From positions 1 through 64,000 of the forward strand of contig JAJQDT010000071.1 of assembly GCA_021202075.1 (NCBI GenBank): a stretch of 64,000 nucleotides of DNA, written 5' to 3'. The translations under genes and the position numbers were made by a program. Below are positions 60,232-64,000 of this stretch, in pieces (position 1 is the stretch's first letter; every line of letters begins with the position of its first letter). The notes beneath the pieces were generated by a model, which saw nothing but the letters and a program-made list of their open reading frames with translations, was not told the origin of the DNA and ran no database searches. This DNA comes from Lachnospiraceae bacterium (GTDB taxonomy: Bacteria; Bacillota; Clostridia; Lachnospirales; Lachnospiraceae).

Positions 60232-61757
60232 GATGGGTCAGTTATACCAGAATGATGTCTTATAAAATAAACGCTGAGAATCCACCTGATGCTATCCACA
60301 TCCAGAACGAGCGGATACAGGAATATATGAAAGCAAACGGCTGGACGGTTGAGAAAAAGTATTGTGACCGTAAAAACTCTCCGGATGCTACGGAAGCTTT
60401 CAACCAGATGGTTCAGGATGGGGTTAACCGGAGATTTGATGGCATCGTTTTTGATACGGTCTTCCGCTTCGGACGGTCATTTGGTTTTTTCACAGAAGTA
60501 ATTCAGCAGACATTCTACCCTGCTAACATTCATTTTGCGATTGTGGAGGATGATTTCTGCAGCCTTGATAAAAGCAGGGAAGAGGTAGAAGCCTTTTTTG
60601 AAAAAAAGCATTCTGATTTTATCGGTGAAAATTCAAAGGGTTTTTTGCAACAGACATTTGACGATGGGAGATATGGAACGAGTCAGGCCAGGTACGGCTA
60701 CATCTATTCAGAGGACAGGAAGGAATTACTGGTAGATGAAGAAGCGGCGGAAACAGTTCGGCATATTTTCCAGTTGTATGCGGAAGGCTTGCCGTTTTCT
60801 AAGATTGCGAGGGAACTCGATGAACTCGGAATTGAACGCCCAGACCTGCATAGAGCAAAACTTGCAGGGCGCGATGTGGACATGAGTGAAGAGAAAAAAT
60901 GGTCTCCTTCTGTAATCAAATTTATTTTAAGATGGTCTGTTTATACCGGAGAGGGCATCTGTAAGATGGGCGGCAAAGATATTAAAATGACTGCGCCGGC
61001 CATTGTGAGCCGTGAATTGTATGATGAGGTGCAAAAGCGGCTGGCAAACACTCTTTCCCAAAGGAGAGAAGGCTGCCGGAAAAAGAGTTTTCTGCTGACT
61101 AAGAAAATAAGGGATAAGGATACAGGAAAGTTTTTGGTGTGTCGGTCATCTCCCTATGCAGTAGGCGAGCGGGTCTATATGGCAAGAACTTATGGTGACC
61201 TCACTATGAAGGAAGGGAAGAGAAATTATATCCCGCAGGATGATGTGCTTGCAGAAATCAAAAGATTCCTACACCACGAAAAAGCTATGGCGGCTTATGT
61301 GCTCAAAAAGCTTGGGACTGATGAAAAGGAAACATTTGAAAAAGCCAGCCTTGAAGATAACTACTTGCAAGCCCAGGAGGTATTTGCCAGATTACAAAAC
61401 CTTTGTTCAGAGCGGATGGAGCGTCACCTGACTTATGATGCCGGTCAAATGGGCGAAGAAGCATATCAGATCGCGGAACAGGAATATAAGGCTGCCTGCC
61501 AGGATTGCGAAGACCGTTTCCAGTCCATTATGCAGGAGGCGGGTGAAATCAGAAAAGGATTCAGCAGGAGCAACAAGTGGGTGAAGCTGTTCCTTGATAT
61601 TAAAATTCCGGAAGAACTGGAGTCTCAGCATCTCAGTAAATGGATTGAGATGGTGGAGATCGTGGAATTTGAAAGAATTGAGATTACGCCGAGAATGCAT
61701 GAGTGGAAACAGATGCTTCCAGAAGAATGGATCAACGCAGAATTGGAGGAAGAATAA
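60228..61757 (+). CDS. Divergent recombinase-like protein with displaced catalytic serine
   Basis: A 509-residue protein of the large serine recombinase family. The usual Y-x-R-L-S motif reads SYTRMMSYK, so Ser is one place late. The DLSRFGR motif reads VFRFGRSFG without its Ser. The zinc-ribbon cysteines (CGxCG) are missing: FLVCRSSPY only. The resolvase fold, recombinase domain and coiled coil remain. It is coupled to B1 by a 4-base overlap, and the next gene starts directly after its stop. Probably a non-catalytic partner or regulator, but activity cannot be ruled out by reading. Confidence 0.8.
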   Translation: MRWVSYTRMMSYKINAENPPDAIHIQNERIQEYMKANGWTVEKKYCDRKNSPDATEAFNQMVQDGVNRRFDGIVFDTVFRFGRSFGFFTEVIQQTFYPANIHFAIVEDDFCSLDKSREEVEAFFEKKHSDFIGENSKGFLQQTFDDGRYGTSQARYGYIYSEDRKELLVDEEAAETVRHIFQLYAEGLPFSKIARELDELGIERPDLHRAKLAGRDVDMSEEKKWSPSVIKFILRWSVYTGEGICKMGGKDIKMTAPAIVSRELYDEVQKRLANTLSQRREGCRKKSFLLTKKIRDKDTGKFLVCRSSPYAVGERVYMARTYGDLTMKEGKRNYIPQDDVLAEIKRFLHHEKAMAAYVLKKLGTDEKETFEKASLEDNYLQAQEVFARLQNLCSERMERHLTYDAGQMGEEAYQIAEQEYKAACQDCEDRFQSIMQEAGEIRKGFSRSNKWVKLFLDIKIPEELESQHLSKWIEMVEIVEFERIEITPRMHEWKQMLPEEWINAELEEE

Positions 61758-63458
61758 ATGGCGCGGAAAAGCAGGAAGAAGCAGCAGACAGCAGGTATTG
61801 AAATTCTGGAAGAGAAACTTGCACAGAGTCAATCACAGCTCAGGACCGGTGCATATGCCCGCCTTTCGTTGGAAAACGGAGGAAATGAAACGGATGATTC
61901 GCTTAAAACGCAGATCGCACTTGTACATGATTATATAAAGCAGAACCCAGAGCTTGTATTGACAGATACATATGTAGACAACGGATATACGGGAACGAAT
62001 TTCGACAGGCCGGAGTTTGAACGTATGATGCAGGACGCCTGTTCAGGGAGGATTCAATGCATCGTAGTGAAAGATCTCTCGCGTTTTGGCCGTGATTATC
62101 TGGAGACAGGGCATTATCTGGAGACGATTTTTCCGCGGATGAATATCCGGTTTATTGCTGTGACAGATGATTTTGATAACTCCAGAAAAAAGGATATGGA
62201 GAGCCTTGCTGTGCCGATCAAGAACATGGTCAACAGTCTGTACGCAAGAGATATTTCCAGGAAAGTAACTGCATCTTTTGAAGCACGCTGGCAGAAAGAG
62301 GACGCCCCTCTGATTGTCCTCCCGCCGTATGGTTATCGCTTGAGCGAGGATAAAACGAAATTTGTTCCTGATGAAGATGCTGCGCGTACAATCCGGGTCA
62401 TATATCATTGGCTGCTAGATGGAATATCTATGAAAGAGATTGCAAAACGGTTGGAACTGATTGGGACTCCGTCGCCCGCAGAATGGCATGAGAATAATGG
62501 GAGAAGAGTTGTAAAATCCGTTGGGGGATGGAGCTATCAGGCTGTCCGGCGCATTGCTCTGAGTCAAGTATACACGGGCGACCTGATCCATCATAGGACA
62601 GAGACATCCCTGGTTAAGGGTTATACGGGAAAGAAGGTTGATAAAGAGGATTGGATTATCTACAAAGATCATCATGAGCCTATTGTTCTCAGGGAAGATT
62701 TTGAGCGTAGCCAGGGCATTATACAGGAAAATGTGAGGGTGCATCACGAAAGCCGCCAGAAAAGTGCGGAAGAACGGGAATTACTCCCTAATTATTTTCA
62801 GGGGAAGGTATATTGCGGGTGTTGCCGCAAAAAGATGAAGTTTATCAGGCGGCAACATTCTCCGGGAGAGACAGAGAAACACAGTATTTATTTTTGCAGG
62901 AACAAAGAAGCCTCCTGTCCCAATACGTTCCGGCCTTATCAGACAAAGTGGCTAATGATTGTAGTGATGGATCAAATCCGTTCCTTCATTCAGGCTTCCT
63001 GTGATAGGAAAAAGCTGCTTAAAGATATGATGGCCTCTGATAACAGCGCCAGTGCGTTTTCTTCGGCAAAGAAAAAGGCGGCTTCACTTGCTGCCCGGAT
63101 TGCAGAGTCGGAAGAGCGAAAAGAAAAACTGTATATAGATTATACAGAAGGCATCCTGGACAAGGAAGAATATCAGTTCATGAAAGAGCATTATATTACC
63201 GAGAAACAGGAACTGGAAGCGAAGCTACAGGATGTAATGGAACAACTCCACCGGCTTGAAAAGAATGCGGAGGCTTTTTTGAAACTGGCTGATCATCTGG
63301 AAGAATATCTTGACTGCCGCGATTTCAATCAGGAGCTTGTGAATGAATTGGTCGATAGGATATATATCGGAAAGGACAATACACTGGAGATACGGTTTAG
63401 ATGTGCTGATGTTTATCAGAAACTGGCCGAGTGTATGGAGGGAATGACTAATGAATGA
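61758..63458 (+). CDS. Large serine recombinase B2
   Basis: A 566-residue recombinase with the same basic start (MARKSRKKQQ) as A2. Catalytic Ser in AYARLSLEN (about residue 36), YTGTNFDRPEFERMM, KDLSRFGRDYLETGHYLE, zinc ribbon CGCCRKKMKF with CRNKEASC, and a coiled coil near 420-510. Starts directly after the preceding stop. The frame is complete. Confidence 0.93.
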   Translation: MARKSRKKQQTAGIEILEEKLAQSQSQLRTGAYARLSLENGGNETDDSLKTQIALVHDYIKQNPELVLTDTYVDNGYTGTNFDRPEFERMMQDACSGRIQCIVVKDLSRFGRDYLETGHYLETIFPRMNIRFIAVTDDFDNSRKKDMESLAVPIKNMVNSLYARDISRKVTASFEARWQKEDAPLIVLPPYGYRLSEDKTKFVPDEDAARTIRVIYHWLLDGISMKEIAKRLELIGTPSPAEWHENNGRRVVKSVGGWSYQAVRRIALSQVYTGDLIHHRTETSLVKGYTGKKVDKEDWIIYKDHHEPIVLREDFERSQGIIQENVRVHHESRQKSAEERELLPNYFQGKVYCGCCRKKMKFIRRQHSPGETEKHSIYFCRNKEASCPNTFRPYQTKWLMIVVMDQIRSFIQASCDRKKLLKDMMASDNSASAFSSAKKKAASLAARIAESEERKEKLYIDYTEGILDKEEYQFMKEHYITEKQELEAKLQDVMEQLHRLEKNAEAFLKLADHLEEYLDCRDFNQELVNELVDRIYIGKDNTLEIRFRCADVYQKLAECMEGMTNE

Positions 63459-64000
63459 TCTTGTGCTGGCATTCTATTTACGTCTTTCTATGGCAGACGG
63501 GGATTTGGGCTCCGACAACAAGGACGAGAGCAACAGTATTGAAAACCAGAGACTTCTCCTGCAGTCCTATATTGAAAGGCATGACGATCTGATGGGAGAA
63601 GTAAAAGAGTATGTAGATGATGGTTATACGGGGACGAATTTTGAACGTCCTGGTTTTCAGAAGTTGCTGGAGGATGCAAAAGCAGGGGTGATACAGTGTA
63701 TCCTTGTGAAAGATCTCTCGCGCCTGGGTCGTGATTACATCGGCGTTGGTGATTATATAGAGCAGATATTCCCTGTGTTGGGTGTCAGGTTCATTGCTGT
63801 GAATAATAATTTCGACAGCGCGGCACATGGAGGCATGGGAATGGGGCTTGACCTTGCGGTAACCAACCTGATCAATAACCTGTACAGCCGTGATATTTCA
63901 AAGAAGGTGAGATCGGCATTTGAGGTCAAATGGAAACAGGGACACGCTACGGCAGCTGATGTGCCTTTTGGATACTTAAAGAAAGTTGGGAGTAATGGGA
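63451..64000 (+). CDS. Large serine recombinase B3 (3' end cut by window edge)
   Basis: An open frame of at least 183 codons from ATG 63451, overlapping the B2 stop by 8 bases. Catalytic Ser in FYLRLSMADG (about residue 13), YTGTNFERPGFQKL, KDLSRLGRDYIGVGDYIEQ, then NNFDSAAHGG and VPFGYLKK at the edge. It is the counterpart of A3 (IYIRLSLADE). It continues past the window. Confidence 0.93.
   Translation, partial: MNDLVLAFYLRLSMADGDLGSDNKDESNSIENQRLLLQSYIERHDDLMGEVKEYVDDGYTGTNFERPGFQKLLEDAKAGVIQCILVKDLSRLGRDYIGVGDYIEQIFPVLGVRFIAVNNNFDSAAHGGMGMGLDLAVTNLINNLYSRDISKKVRSAFEVKWKQGHATAADVPFGYLKKVGSNG

Overview
The window is most simply read as the inner and right part of a large Tn1549-type integrative and conjugative element (ICE) from a gut Clostridia genome (Lachnospiraceae/Oscillospiraceae-like). 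The evidence is the gene order TrbL-like, PrgI, VirB4, NlpC/P60, DUF4315, DUF4366, TopB, accessory proteins, giant methylase-helicase, MobC, relaxase; the strong AGGAGG ribosome binding sites with frequent TTG/GTG starts; the many large serine recombinases; and the mostly GC-balanced Clostridia-like coding with AT-richer inserts. No rRNA, tRNA, CRISPR array or replication-initiator gene was recognised.

Layout. 1-1.4 kb: C-terminal part of a large serine recombinase whose element has cut the small maff2 gene; only the last 26 codons of maff2 remain. 1.5-23.8 kb: conjugation module, all on the + strand and tightly coupled, ending with the relaxase and a strong terminator. Inside the 8.7-kb methylase-helicase gene a complete tnpV gene lies in another frame. 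24.0-31.2 kb: a redox cargo with a LysR regulator, a MerR-like regulator and eight flavin/NADPH enzymes, one of them a lipoprotein flavodoxin. 31.2-39.8 kb: an XRE membrane regulator, a hydrolase, and a two-component system driving a lipoprotein/ABC transporter operon through what looks like a shared 22-bp operator. 39.8-46.1 kb: a 5'-defective ABC ATPase, then a second ABC transporter (two permeases and an ATPase) facing a convergent two-component system.

46.6-49.6 kb: regulators (XRE; a GAF/winged-helix/repeat protein; a Com-like zinc ribbon), with a six-copy 23-bp direct repeat array. 49.6-52.7 kb: hairpin-rich DNA, a MazF-like protein behind an apparent RNA switch, two ParB-like proteins and a small conserved protein. 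52.8-58.7 kb: a first operon of three serine recombinases plus two unknown small proteins. 58.8-64.0 kb: a second, parallel recombinase operon. Its first gene lacks the catalytic N-terminus, its second gene has a displaced catalytic serine and no zinc ribbon, and its last gene runs off the window.

How it fits together: the relaxase, MobC and TopB would process the DNA; VirB4, PrgI, the TrbL-like protein and the NlpC/P60 protein would build the transfer channel; and the recombinase sets would excise and integrate the element(s). The cargo looks like stress, redox and peptide-antibiotic defence functions. The repeated insertions (recombinase in maff2, truncated recombinase at 58.8 kb, short repeats around the 31.5-39.9 kb cargo) show a nested, mosaic structure. 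The missing coupling protein (VirD4) is expected to the left of the window. All functions are inferred from motifs and recalled families; no database search was run.
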